Origin: Streptomyces liangshanensis
GTDB lineage: Bacteria; Actinomycetota; Actinomycetes; Streptomycetales; Streptomycetaceae
Reading direction: 5' to 3'
Assembly: GCF_011694815.1 (NCBI RefSeq)
Contig: NZ_CP050177.1
Coordinates: forward strand, 6,827,501 to 6,891,500
Length of the DNA stretch: 64,000 bases
The stretch's first letter is position 1. Each line of letters opens with the position of its first letter. The notes beneath the pieces were generated by a model. The model saw only the letters and a list, made by a program, of their open reading frames with translations. It was not told the DNA's origin and ran no database searches. Below, one piece after another: positions 33,291 through 41,966 of the stretch. The position numbers and the translations under genes were made by a program.

Positions 33291-34448
33291 TCAGCGGCGG
33301 GCCGTCACCGTTCCCTCCACCGCGAACAGCTGCTCCTCCACGTGGTCGAGCGCCAGCCGCAGCGCCCCGGTGGCCACCACCGCCTCGCCGAGCAGGGAGA
33401 GCGTCACCCGCGGCGGCCGCAGACAGAAGCGCGACAGCTCGTCACGCAGCGGGTCCAGTACGCCGTCGAGGCCGGCCGCCCACCCGCCGATCACCACCAG
33501 CTCGGGGTCGAGCGCCAGCACCAGCGCCGCCACGTCGTGCACCAGCCGCCGGGTGAAGCGCTCCACGGCCTCCTGCGCGCCCGCGTCGCCCTCCTTGGCG
33601 AGCGCGAACACCTTGGCCACCGCGTGCTCGTCGAGCGGGTGCAGCGGCTCGTCCGTCGTCGACAGGAGCTTCTCGGGCGTCACGCCGCGGCCCAGCAGGT
33701 GCAGCGCGCCGATCTCCCCGGCGGCCCCGCCGAACCCGCGGTGCAGCCGCCCGCCGATCAGCGAACCCGCCCCGGGGCTCAGCCCCGCCAGGACGAAGAC
33801 GATGTCGTCGGAGTCGGTCGCCGCGCCCTTCCACTGCTCGGCCACGGCGGCCGCGTTGGCGTCGTTCTCCACCAGCACCGGGCAGCGGAACGAACGGCCC
33901 AGCCGCTCCCCGAGGGGCAGCCCCGTCCACCCGGGCAGCGCCGTACCGAGCCGTACGGTCCCGTCGGCCTCCACGATCCCGGGACTGCCGACGCCCACCG
34001 CCCGCAGCGAGTTGCGCGCCACCCCGGCGCGCCGCAGCACGTCGGCGACCACCAGGCGGACGCGCTCCAGGCGTTCGTCCGCCTCGGCGGTCTCCGAGAC
34101 CTCGCGCGACCCGGCGCCGATGATCCGGCCGTCCAGCCCGGACAGGATCGCGGCGACCCGGTGCGGCCCGATCTCGATGCCCAGCAGATGCCCGGCCTCC
34201 GCGCGGAAGCGGAACTTGCGGGCGGGGCGGCCCTGTTTGCGGGTCTCGCCCTCCTCGGGGGCGGACTCGACCACCAACCCGGCCTCCATGAGGCCTTCCA
34301 CGACCCCCTCCACCGTCGGCCGCGACAGGCCGGTGACCCGGGTCAGATCGGTGAGGGTGAGTGATCCGGCACCCCGCAGGGAATGCAGTACCACCGCGGA
34401 GTTGATCCGCCGCAGCAGCGAAGGGTCTCCGCCGGTCAGCCGCCCCAC
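33291..34448 (-). CDS. ROK-family transcriptional regulator
   Basis: A 385-residue ROK protein. The first 75 residues are a winged helix (INSAVVLHSLRGAGSLTLTDLTRVTGLSRPTVEGVVEGLMEAGLV), followed by a sugar-kinase-like ROK fold (LLGIEIGPHRVAAILSGLDG, GIVEADGTVRLGTALPGW, CPVLVENDANAAAVAEQ, GAAGEIGALHLLG). The Cys-rich zinc site of ROK kinases is missing at the GEIG region, as is usual for regulators. The start is a GTG with GGAGG 7 nt upstream. No metabolic partner gene is next to it; the target is unknown. Confidence 0.92.
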   Translation of the reverse strand: MGRLTGGDPSLLRRINSAVVLHSLRGAGSLTLTDLTRVTGLSRPTVEGVVEGLMEAGLVVESAPEEGETRKQGRPARKFRFRAEAGHLLGIEIGPHRVAAILSGLDGRIIGAGSREVSETAEADERLERVRLVVADVLRRAGVARNSLRAVGVGSPGIVEADGTVRLGTALPGWTGLPLGERLGRSFRCPVLVENDANAAAVAEQWKGAATDSDDIVFVLAGLSPGAGSLIGGRLHRGFGGAAGEIGALHLLGRGVTPEKLLSTTDEPLHPLDEHAVAKVFALAKEGDAGAQEAVERFTRRLVHDVAALVLALDPELVVIGGWAAGLDGVLDPLRDELSRFCLRPPRVTLSLLGEAVVATGALRLALDHVEEQLFAVEGTVTARR

Positions 34449-34759
34449 GGTAAGTCCTCCCAGCTCGTGCCTCGTCTGCCGGATGCTACTCGCTGGTCGC
34501 TTGCTCGGCGAGGGGCGGCGGTCACCGGCACGGGGGAGGGGCGGGAGAAGGGTGGCCGGGGAACGGGGGGAGGCGGGGCGCGGATCGTCCGTCCTACGCC
34601 CCTGACCCCTGCTGCGGGACGCGTTCCACCCGGCAGACCCGGACCCGGACCCCCGGCGTCGGCACGGCGGCGGACGACGAGATCGTGATCAGTCCCACAC
34701 GCTGGGTGCGAAGCAGGCGACCACCGTGGCCGGCCCGACCCGCCCGGCCGGACGATCCC
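34449..34759. other. intergenic region, no gene seen
   Basis: About 310 nt between the ROK gene and the end of the response-regulator gene, with purine-rich GGGGGAGG-type stretches. Reading frames crossing it have no ribosome-binding site or family features. Confidence 0.6.
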
Positions 34760-35410
34760 TCACCCCGGCGCGACGAACCCCGACTCGTACGCCGCGATGA
34801 CCGCCTGCGTACGGTCCCGGGCCCCCAGCTTGGCCAGTACGGCGCTCACATGGGACTTCACCGTCTCCGTGCCCACCACCAGCCCGGCGGCGATCTCCGC
34901 GTTCGTCAGCCCCCGCGCCATCTGCCGCAGCACCTCCGCCTCCCGGTCGGTCAGCCGCGCGCTCTCCAGCGCTCCGCGCGCGGCGGCGCTGCCGTACTCG
35001 GCGGCGAGCGCCCTGACCGAGGCCGGGAAGAGCAGCGAGTCACCCGCGGCGATCAGGCGGACGGCGTGCACGATCTCCGCCGGACGCGCCCGCTTGAGGA
35101 GGAAGCCGTCGGCGCCCGCCCGCAACGCCTGGTACACGTACTCGTCCTGCTCGAAGGTCGTGACGACCAGGATCTTCGGCGGGTCCTGCACCGAACGCAG
35201 CACCGCCCGCGTCGCCTCGATCCCGTCGAGGAGCGGCATCCGTACGTCCATCGCGACCACGTCCGGGCGCAGTTGGCGCACCAGCGGGACCACGGCGGCG
35301 CCGTCGGCCGCCTCTCCCACCACGGTGATGTCGGGCTGCGCCTCCAGGACGGCGCGCAGGCCCGCGCGTACCAGTGGCTCGTCGTCGACCAACAGCACAG
35401 TGAGGGGCAT
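34760..35410 (-). CDS. NarL/FixJ response regulator
   Basis: A 216-residue response regulator with a receiver domain (VLLVDDEPLVRAGLRAVL, phosphorylatable Asp in AMDVRMPLLDGIEAT near residue 54, LVVTTF and Lys in FLLKRARP) and a LuxR-type helix-turn-helix (LTDREAEVLRQMARGLTNAEIAAGLVVGTETVKSHVSAVLAKLGARDRTQAV). TAACCT six bases before the ATG suggests leaderless translation. It pairs with the histidine kinase upstream. The divergent ABC transporter is a probable target. Confidence 0.93.
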   Translation of the reverse strand: MPLTVLLVDDEPLVRAGLRAVLEAQPDITVVGEAADGAAVVPLVRQLRPDVVAMDVRMPLLDGIEATRAVLRSVQDPPKILVVTTFEQDEYVYQALRAGADGFLLKRARPAEIVHAVRLIAAGDSLLFPASVRALAAEYGSAAARGALESARLTDREAEVLRQMARGLTNAEIAAGLVVGTETVKSHVSAVLAKLGARDRTQAVIAAYESGFVAPG

Positions 35411-35495
35411 CCGGTCAGGTTATCGGCCCCGACGGCGGCCCCCGGTGGCCGCCGACTCCCGCGACCCCTGACGCTCCCTCACCCCCCAACGCCCC

Positions 35496-35541
35496 GCTCA
35501 GCCAGCCCCCACCGCCGAGCTCAGCGAGCCCCCACCGCCCC
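35496..35541. repeat. 23-bp tandem repeat spanning a stop codon
   Basis: Two contiguous 23-bp units (GCTCAGCCAGCCCCCACC type), the second crossing the stop codon of the histidine kinase gene, so that repeat slippage could alter its C-terminus. Confidence 0.7.
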
Positions 35542-36702
35542 GCTCAGCGGGAGCCGCGCGCTCACCTGCCACTCCCCGTCGTACGCCCCTGTCCTAGCCT
35601 CCCCGCCGAGCAGCGCCGCCCTCTCCCGTATCCCGCGCAGCCCGTTGCCCGGCGACAGCGCGGAGCCGTCCTCGGCCAGCGGATTCGCGATCTCGATGCC
35701 GAGCATGTCGTCCGTCATGTCGATCAGGACCCGCACGGGCACCGGACCGGAGTGCCGCAGCACGTTGGTCAACGCCTCCTGGAGGATCCGGTACGCCTCC
35801 CGCGAGACCGGCCCCGGCAGCCGCTCCAGCGGCCCCGACAGCGTGGCCTCCACCACCGCCCCCGACGCGCGCGCCGACTCCAGCAGCCGGTCCGCCTCGG
35901 CCAGGGTCGGCCGCTGCGAGGCGGGACGGCCCGACTCCCGCAGGACGAGCAGCACCCGCTCCAGATCCTCCAGCGCGGCCCGGCCGGTCTCCTCGATCAC
36001 CCCGAGCGCCCGGTCGGTGAACTCCGGGTCCCCCGCCGCCCTGGCCGCGCCCGCCTGCACCACGGCGACGGTGAGCGCGTGCCCGATCGAGTCGTGCAAC
36101 TCCCGTGCGATGCGGGTGCGTTCCAGGAGCCGTTCCGTACGCTCCTCCATGGCCGCCAACCGCTGCGCGGGGGAGGGCCCCAGCAGCCGGAGGGCGGCGG
36201 CCGCGCCGAGACGCCCGAGCCACACGATCCCGGCGACGAACCCGACGGCGGGCAGCGGCGCGAGCAGCGCGAACCACCACCGGGGCGCGACCTCCGACAG
36301 GAACGGCAGGCCCATCCAGGAGCCCTGCGCGCCGGCGTGGAACAACTCGACGGTGAGGGACGGGCCCCACACCGACGTGACCGTGATCGCCCCCGACAGC
36401 AGTGCCCGGACCTCCAGCCACAGCACCGTCCGCCACCGCTCGGGCCACGTCGTGGACGACGCGAGGGAGACGGACCCGGCGGGCACGCTCCCGTCGTGCG
36501 GGAGCAGCAGCCACTGCGCCTGGAGCCCCTCGGCCAGCCGCAGCGCCGGAACCAGCCCGATCGGGATCAGGAACAGCAGGGGAAGGAAGGGGTGTTCGGG
36601 AAAGACGAACAACCAGACGGCCCAGAACCCGGTCGGTACGAACAGGTGCAGCCAGCGGGTGTACGTCACCGGCCGCGACAGCGGACGCAGGAATCGGACC
36701 AT
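35521..36702 (-). CDS. NarL-type sensor histidine kinase
   Basis: A 393-residue kinase with transmembrane helices in its first 230 residues (WLHLFVPTGFWAVWLFVFPEHPFLPLLFLIPIGLVPAL, then LLSGAITVTSVWG and WWFALLAPLPAVGFVAGIVWL), a HisKA_3 dimerisation block TRIARELHDSIGHALTVAVVQAGAA with the phospho-His near residue 203, and a GHKL ATPase (YRILQEALTNVLRHS, GNGLRGIRERAALLGG). There is no large extracellular domain, so it likely senses within the membrane, as kinases paired with ABC exporters often do. The ATG at 36702 lacks a clear ribosome-binding site. Confidence 0.9.
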   Translation of the reverse strand: MVRFLRPLSRPVTYTRWLHLFVPTGFWAVWLFVFPEHPFLPLLFLIPIGLVPALRLAEGLQAQWLLLPHDGSVPAGSVSLASSTTWPERWRTVLWLEVRALLSGAITVTSVWGPSLTVELFHAGAQGSWMGLPFLSEVAPRWWFALLAPLPAVGFVAGIVWLGRLGAAAALRLLGPSPAQRLAAMEERTERLLERTRIARELHDSIGHALTVAVVQAGAARAAGDPEFTDRALGVIEETGRAALEDLERVLLVLRESGRPASQRPTLAEADRLLESARASGAVVEATLSGPLERLPGPVSREAYRILQEALTNVLRHSGPVPVRVLIDMTDDMLGIEIANPLAEDGSALSPGNGLRGIRERAALLGGEARTGAYDGEWQVSARLPLSGAVGAR

Positions 36703-36808
36703 GCGGTCATCGTGCCAGCGCGGAGGCTCCCGGAGTTCCCCCGCGCGGGGGAGACGCTCTCCACCCACGGGGGAGGACCAGCGCCCGCGTGGCGGCCAGA
36801 GTGGAGCC

Positions 36809-37750
36809 ATGACCAGCATCGATGTCCACGAACTCACCAAGGAGTACGGCACGGTCCGCGCGGTGGACGGGCTCACCTTCCAGGTGCGGCCCGGTCACGT
36901 CACCGGCTTCCTCGGCCCCAACGGGGCGGGCAAGTCGACCACCATGCGACTCGTCCTCGGCCTCGACCGGCCCACCTCCGGCACGGCCACCGTCGGGGGA
37001 CGCCGCTTCGCCGACCTCGACGAACCCCTGCGCCACGTCGGCGCGTTGCTCGACGCCCAGGCCGCGCACGGCGCCCGCACCGCCCGCGACCACCTCAGGG
37101 TGCTCGCGGCCGGCAACCGCATCCGGCCCGCCCGGGTGGACGAGGTGCTGGAGGAGACCGGCATCGCCGCCGTCGCCCGCAAGCGGATCAAGACCTTCTC
37201 GCTCGGCATGCGCCAGCGCCTCGGCATCGCCGCCGCCCTCCTCGGTGACCCGCCCGTCCTGATGCTGGACGAACCGGCCAACGGCCTGGACCCCGAAGGC
37301 ATCATCTGGATCAGGGAGTTGACCCGCCGCCTCGCGAAGGAGGGCAGGACGGTCCTCGTCTCCAGCCACCTGATGACGGAGACGGCGGCCACCGCCGACC
37401 ACCTCGTCATCCTCGGCCGGGGCCGGCTCCTCGCCGACCTGCCGATGGAGGAGTTCATCACCTCCAGGACCACCCCGCGCGCCCGGTTCCGCAGCGCCGA
37501 ACCCGAGCGGCTGCGCGAAGTCCTGGACCGTGCCGGGCACGTCGCGGTGCGCGGCGAGGACGGGCGCTGGAGTGTCGACGGCGTCCTGGCCGAGGACATC
37601 GGCCGGCTCGCCGCCCGCGAAGGGGTCCCCGTCGTCGAACTCGGCGACGACCGGGGCTCCCTGGAACAGGCGTACCTCGATCTCACCACCAGCGAGGCGG
37701 AGTTCGCCGCCCGGAACCCGCTCGGCCCGCCCAGCCCCCAGGAGGTCTGA
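36809..37750 (+). CDS. ABC transporter ATP-binding subunit
   Basis: A 313-residue nucleotide-binding protein: Walker A GPNGAGKSTTM near residue 37, ABC signature FSLGMRQRLGIAAALL, Walker B VLMLDEPANGLDPEG and the H-loop SSHLM. The C-terminal 90 residues are a DrrA-like extension (RFRSAEPERLREVLDRAG). Such pairs export drugs or antimicrobial peptides. It is divergent from the two-component genes and 2 nt before its permease gene, matching the layout of stress-induced exporters. Confidence 0.92.
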   Translation: MTSIDVHELTKEYGTVRAVDGLTFQVRPGHVTGFLGPNGAGKSTTMRLVLGLDRPTSGTATVGGRRFADLDEPLRHVGALLDAQAAHGARTARDHLRVLAAGNRIRPARVDEVLEETGIAAVARKRIKTFSLGMRQRLGIAAALLGDPPVLMLDEPANGLDPEGIIWIRELTRRLAKEGRTVLVSSHLMTETAATADHLVILGRGRLLADLPMEEFITSRTTPRARFRSAEPERLREVLDRAGHVAVRGEDGRWSVDGVLAEDIGRLAAREGVPVVELGDDRGSLEQAYLDLTTSEAEFAARNPLGPPSPQEV

Positions 37751-37752
37751 CC

Positions 37753-38490
37753 ATGCCGTCCACCGCGATCCTGCACTCCGAGTGGATCAAAATCCGGTCC
37801 GTGCGCGGCACGTTCCGCTCCCTGCTGGCGATCCTCGTGGTCAGCGCCGGAGTCGGGGCGCTCATCAGCGCCGGTGTCGGTACGGGCGAGGCCGCCGGCC
37901 CCGACCACGATCCCGTCCTCTTCTCCTTCTACGGGATCAACTACGGCCAGATCGCGGCCATCGCGTTCGGGGCGACGGCGTTCTCCACCGAGTTCCACAA
38001 CGGCGCCCTGCGCGTCTCGCTGACCGCCGTACCGCGCCGGGGCCGCTTCTACGCGGCGAAGATCGCGGTGATCGGCGGCGCGGGCCTGGCCGTCGGCCTG
38101 GTCACCGGCTTCGCCACCTTCTTCGCCGGACAGACCGGCATGGGCCCGTACGCGATCGGCCTCGGCGATCCCGGCGCGCTGCGCGCCACCGTCGGCAGCG
38201 GCATCTACCTGGCGCTGATGGCGGTCCTCGCGGCCGGCCTCACCGCGCTGCTGCGCAGCGGCATCGCCGTGATCAGCCTGCTGATCCCGTTCATCCTCAT
38301 CGTGTCGTTCGTGATCGGGGACATGAAGTCGGCCGTCGCGGACTTCCTGCCCGACCGGGCCGGCCAGATCGCCCTGCACCAGTACCCGGACGCCACGATC
38401 GGCCCCTGGACCGGGCTGGCCGTGACGGCGGCGTGGACCGCGGCGGCCGTCCTGGCCGGGTGGTTCGCCGTCCGGCGACGTGACGCCTGA
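37753..38490 (+). CDS. ABC transporter permease
   Basis: A 245-residue membrane subunit of the ABC-2 type with about six TM segments, starting ILHSEWIKIRSVRGTFRSLLAILVVSAG and including NYGQIAAIAFGATAFSTEFHNGALRVSLTAVPRRGRFYAAK. GGAGG lies 7 nt before the ATG. It forms the channel for the ATPase encoded just upstream. Confidence 0.9.
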   Translation: MPSTAILHSEWIKIRSVRGTFRSLLAILVVSAGVGALISAGVGTGEAAGPDHDPVLFSFYGINYGQIAAIAFGATAFSTEFHNGALRVSLTAVPRRGRFYAAKIAVIGGAGLAVGLVTGFATFFAGQTGMGPYAIGLGDPGALRATVGSGIYLALMAVLAAGLTALLRSGIAVISLLIPFILIVSFVIGDMKSAVADFLPDRAGQIALHQYPDATIGPWTGLAVTAAWTAAAVLAGWFAVRRRDA

Positions 38491-38584
38491 GCGACCCCGG
38501 ACGCCGTACGGTCGGGCCACCGGGGAGGGCTCACAGCCGCCTGACAGGAAGCCAGATGTCAGTGTCCGGGGGTTTACTGGACCC

Positions 38585-38995
38585 ATGAGCACCGCACGGC
38601 AACTCGCCCTGGTCGAGCTGCTGTGCGCCCGTGCCTACCCCGCGGCCCGCGGTCCCTCCGGCGCCGGGACGAGCGGGCCCGGGTATCACCTGGCGGAGCT
38701 GTCCCGGGGGGAGGGATCCTCCGGCGCGGACCAGTGCGAGGCGGAGGGCGGGGCGCTGGCGGAGATCCTGACCCACCGCTTCGGTGAACCCCACCACCTG
38801 AGCCTGTGGAGCGCGCGGGTCCGCGGCGGCGAGGGGGAGGAGATACCGGAACCCTGGTGGGAGCTGTGCACCAGCGTGGCGTACGTACGGGTGTGGTGGA
38901 CCGGGCTCCGGTGGCTCGCCCTCGGGGTGACCCAGGAGGCGGAACACCAGCCCTTCCGCCTCCTGGCGGCGGCCACGGACACGGACCCGCCCTGA
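38585..38995 (+). CDS. conserved hypothetical protein
   Basis: A 136-residue protein with no recognised domain. It has a predicted alpha/beta character with the Trp-rich segment EPWWELCTSVAYVRVWWTGLRWLALGV, and a Gly/Ser-rich middle. The start is uncertain: no ribosome-binding site is seen before the ATG, and the frame is open further upstream. Codon usage is normal for the neighbourhood. Confidence 0.6.
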   Translation: MSTARQLALVELLCARAYPAARGPSGAGTSGPGYHLAELSRGEGSSGADQCEAEGGALAEILTHRFGEPHHLSLWSARVRGGEGEEIPEPWWELCTSVAYVRVWWTGLRWLALGVTQEAEHQPFRLLAAATDTDPP

Positions 38996-39008
38996 CCCCG
39001 CGGCCGGT

Positions 39009-39563
39009 TCAGTCCCCGGCGGCCGCGGCGGCGTCCGCCGCCGCCCGGAGCCGGCCGAACTCCTCCGCCATCGTCCGCGCCGTCCAATGCGCGTTCAGCC
39101 CGCTCGGGTTCGGCAGCGCCCAGATCCGGGTGTCCCCGATCGTCCGCTCCTGCGGGCCGATCCGGGCCTTCCTGTCCTGGAAGGCGATGCGGTACGCCGT
39201 CACCCCGACCACCGCGAGCCACCGCGGGCGCAGCAGCTCCACCTTCGCGGTGAGGAGCCGGCCACCCTCGCGGTACTCCTCCTCGGTCAACTCGTCGGCC
39301 CGCGCGCTCGCCCGCGCCACGACGTTCGTGATGCCGAGGCCGTACGTCAGCAGCTCGTCCTGCTCCGCCGGGCTCAACTGCCGCGGCGTGAAGCCCGACA
39401 GGTGCAGCACCGGCCAGAAGCGGTTGCCGGGGCGGGCGAAGTGGTGGCCCGTCGCGGCCGACATCAGGCCCGGGTTGATGCCGCAGAACAGCACCCGCAG
39501 CCCCTCCGCGACCACGTCGGGGATGACGCGGTCGCGGGCGGCCTCCAGCTCCTCGGGCTTCAC
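39009..39563 (-). CDS. mug: G/U mismatch-specific DNA glycosylase
   Basis: A 184-residue Mug/TDG-fold glycosylase. The catalytic motif is CGINPGLMSAATGHHFARPGNRFWPVLHLSG near residue 27, and NPSGLNAHWT near residue 155 is the substrate-wedge motif. It removes uracil or ethenocytosine from mismatches. It lies 19 nt downstream of purB on the same strand and is likely co-transcribed with it. Confidence 0.93.
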   Translation of the reverse strand: MKPEELEAARDRVIPDVVAEGLRVLFCGINPGLMSAATGHHFARPGNRFWPVLHLSGFTPRQLSPAEQDELLTYGLGITNVVARASARADELTEEEYREGGRLLTAKVELLRPRWLAVVGVTAYRIAFQDRKARIGPQERTIGDTRIWALPNPSGLNAHWTARTMAEEFGRLRAAADAAAAAGD

Positions 39564-39582
39564 CGGGACGACCGGGCCCCGG

Positions 39583-41025
39583 TCAGAGGATCGACCCGGG
39601 CGCGTACGCGGCCGCTTCCGGGTACCGCTTGAGGATCTCCTCGACCCGGGCGACCACGGCCGCGATCTGGTCCTCCGCCGCGCCCGTGAACGACAGCTTG
39701 TCGGCCATCAGCGCGTCCAACTGGGCCCGGTCCAGTGGCATCCGCTCGTCGCCCGCCAGCCGGTCCAGCAGCTCGTTGCGCTCGGCACCCCGCTCCCGCA
39801 TCGCCAGCGCCGACGCCACCGCGTGCTCCTTGATGACCTCGTGCGCGGCCTCCCGGCCGACCCCGGCCCGTACCGCCGCCATCAGCACCTTCGTCGTCGC
39901 CAGGAACGGCAGGTAGCGGTCCAGCTCACGCGCCACGACCGCGGGGAACGCGCCGAACTCGTCCAGGACGGTCAGGAACGTCTCCAGCAGCCCGTCGAAC
40001 GCGAAGAACGCGTCGGGCAGCGCGACCCGCCGCACCACCGAGCACGAGACGTCGCCCTCGTTCCACTGGTCACCCGCCAGCTCACCCGTCATCGACGCGT
40101 AGCCGCGCAGGATCACCATCAGGCCGTTGACCCGCTCGCAGGAGCGCGTGTTCATCTTGTGCGGCATCGCGGACGAGCCGACCTGGCCCGGCTTGAAGCC
40201 CTCGGTGACCAGCTCGTGCCCGGCCATCAGCCGGATCGTCTTCGCCACCGACGACGGCGCCGCCGCCAGCTGCACCAGCGCGGTCACCACGTCGTAGTCG
40301 AGCGAGCGCGGGTACACCTGACCGACCGACGTGAAGGCCTGGGCGAAGCCCAGGTGCCCGGCGATCCGGCTCTCCAGGTCGGCGAGCTTCGCCGTGTCGC
40401 CGCCCAGCAGGTCGAGCATGTCCTGCGCGGTGCCGACCGGGCCCTTGATGCCCCGCAGCGGGTACCGGCCGAGCAGGTCCTCCAGCCGCCCGTACGCGAC
40501 CAGCAGCTCGTCGGCGGCGGTCGCGAACCGCTTGCCCAGCGTGGTCGCCTGCGCGGCCACGTTGTGCGAACGGCCCGCCATGACCAGCTCGCCGTACTCA
40601 CCCGCGAGCTTGCCCAGCCGGGCCAGCACCGCGACCGTGCGGTCCCGCACCAGTTCCAGCGAGAGCCGGATCTGGAGCTGCTCCACGTTCTCCGTCAGGT
40701 CGCGGGACGTCATGCCCTTGTGGACCTGCTCGTGGCCGGCGAGGGCGTTGAACTCCTCGATCCGCGCCTTCACGTCGTGCCGCGTGACCTTCTCGCGCTC
40801 CGCGATCGACGCCAGGTCGACCTGGTCGACGACCCGCTCGTAGTCGGCGAGCGCGGTCTCGGGCACCTCGATGCCGAGGTCCTTCTGCGCCCGCAGCACC
40901 GCCAGCCAGAGCCGGCGCTCCAGCTTCACCTTCTGCTCGGGGGACCACAGCACGGCAAGCTCCGCCGAGGCGTAGCGGCCGGCAAGGACGTTGGGGATAC
41001 GAGGCTTCTCAGACGCGACAGTCAC
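39583..41025 (-). CDS. purB: adenylosuccinate lyase
   Basis: A 480-residue fumarase/aspartase-superfamily enzyme for de novo purine synthesis: it splits SAICAR and adenylosuccinate with release of fumarate. The signature GSSAMPHKMNTRSCE near residue 295 carries the catalytic loop, HEQVHKGMTSRDLTENVEQLQ near residue 88 contributes substrate contacts, and SHNVAAQATTLGKRFA is the middle conserved block. The GTG at 41025 was chosen because it yields MTVASEKPRIPNVLAGRY and lies 8 nt after a TAGAAT box. Confidence 0.95.
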   Translation of the reverse strand: MTVASEKPRIPNVLAGRYASAELAVLWSPEQKVKLERRLWLAVLRAQKDLGIEVPETALADYERVVDQVDLASIAEREKVTRHDVKARIEEFNALAGHEQVHKGMTSRDLTENVEQLQIRLSLELVRDRTVAVLARLGKLAGEYGELVMAGRSHNVAAQATTLGKRFATAADELLVAYGRLEDLLGRYPLRGIKGPVGTAQDMLDLLGGDTAKLADLESRIAGHLGFAQAFTSVGQVYPRSLDYDVVTALVQLAAAPSSVAKTIRLMAGHELVTEGFKPGQVGSSAMPHKMNTRSCERVNGLMVILRGYASMTGELAGDQWNEGDVSCSVVRRVALPDAFFAFDGLLETFLTVLDEFGAFPAVVARELDRYLPFLATTKVLMAAVRAGVGREAAHEVIKEHAVASALAMRERGAERNELLDRLAGDERMPLDRAQLDALMADKLSFTGAAEDQIAAVVARVEEILKRYPEAAAYAPGSIL

Positions 41026-41033
41026 GTGTCCGG

Positions 41034-41039
41034 ATTCTA
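41034..41039 (-). promoter_or_regulatory. -10 box of the purB promoter (leaderless geometry)
   Basis: TAGAAT on the minus strand ends 8 nt before the purB GTG. No Shine-Dalgarno sequence fits, so transcription probably starts at or next to the GTG. Confidence 0.5.
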
Positions 41040-41111
41040 CTGGCGGATCACGCGGGCCGACGCCGTGCCCGTTCTTGTGGCTTCCTACGAGGTGCCGCCG
41101 CGGCAGTGCCG

Positions 41112-41903
41112 CTACGGGAGCGGCCGGCTGCCGGCCGTCCCGTACGGCAGCAGCTCCGGCCGCTTCGGGAGGCGGCCGTCCCCGGTGGACCGGCCGGTGA
41201 GCCGCCGCATGATCCACGGCCCCAGGTACTGCCGGGCGAACCGCACGTCGCCCGAGCGCCGCGCCAGCCAGGCCACCGGCACGGCGGCGGGCAGCTCCGT
41301 GCGCCAGTCGTCCTCGGCGGCCTCCCCGAGCGCCTGCCACACGGCCTCGGCGACCCGCCGGTGGCCCTCGGCGGTCAGGTGCAGCCGGTCCACGTCCCAC
41401 ATCCGCTGGTCCCCGAGCGCCGGGGCGCCGTACAGGTCCACGACCAGCGCGCCGTGCCGCTCCGCCAGCTCGTCCACGAAGCCGAACAGCTCCTCCATGC
41501 GCGGGCGGAACCGTTCCATCACCGGACCGTTCCGGCCGGGGCTGCGCATCAGCACCAGCTGCTTGCAGGACGGCGTCAGCTTCTCGACCGCCTCTTCGAG
41601 CAGCCCGCGCACCCGGCCCATGTCGCACTTCGGCCGCAGGGTGTCGTTCAGACCGCCCACCAGCGTCACCACGTCGGCGGACATCGCGGCGGCGACCTCC
41701 ACCTGCTCCTCGACGATCTGTCCGATGAGCTTGCCGCGCACGGCGAGATTCGCGTACCGGAAACGGGGGTCACGGGCGGCGAAGCGGGCGGCGAGCAGAT
41801 CCGCCCAGCCGCGGTACGAACCGTCGGGCAGCAGGTCGGACATGCCCTCGGTGAAGGAGTCACCGACCGCGACAAGGCTGGTGTAGCTGGCATTCATCTC
41901 CAT
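41112..41903 (-). CDS. SGNH/GDSL-family hydrolase
   Basis: A 263-residue SGNH hydrolase. The four blocks are present: VAVGDSFTEGMSD (catalytic Ser) near residue 12, YANLAVRGKLIG, VVTLVGGLNDTLRPK and MWDVDRLHLTAEGH (Asp-His). It has no signal peptide, so it is likely cytoplasmic. Substrate is unknown (ester or acetyl group). It lies between purB and the CNNM genes on the same strand. Confidence 0.9.
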   Translation of the reverse strand: MEMNASYTSLVAVGDSFTEGMSDLLPDGSYRGWADLLAARFAARDPRFRYANLAVRGKLIGQIVEEQVEVAAAMSADVVTLVGGLNDTLRPKCDMGRVRGLLEEAVEKLTPSCKQLVLMRSPGRNGPVMERFRPRMEELFGFVDELAERHGALVVDLYGAPALGDQRMWDVDRLHLTAEGHRRVAEAVWQALGEAAEDDWRTELPAAVPVAWLARRSGDVRFARQYLGPWIMRRLTGRSTGDGRLPKRPELLPYGTAGSRPLP

Positions 41904-41966
41904 GGCGGAATGATCGTACCGCGCGGTACGCCGGAGGCTACTGGGCGGTACGAAGTGCCCTCCGCC

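Noticed and set aside
33278..33304. CGGCCCG/CGGGCCG inverted repeat as a terminator for the GntR gene
   Set aside because: Its right arm lies inside the last codons of the convergent ROK gene and the arms are only 7 bp with a 13-nt loop; too weak to call.
34685..37750. Very long open frames of about 1000 residues over the two-component and ABC genes, and similar ones at 8730-12971 and 45412-49908
   Set aside because: They run antisense to, or extend upstream of, genes with clear family motifs and have no such motifs themselves in the extra parts; long open frames in several frames are normal in very GC-rich DNA.
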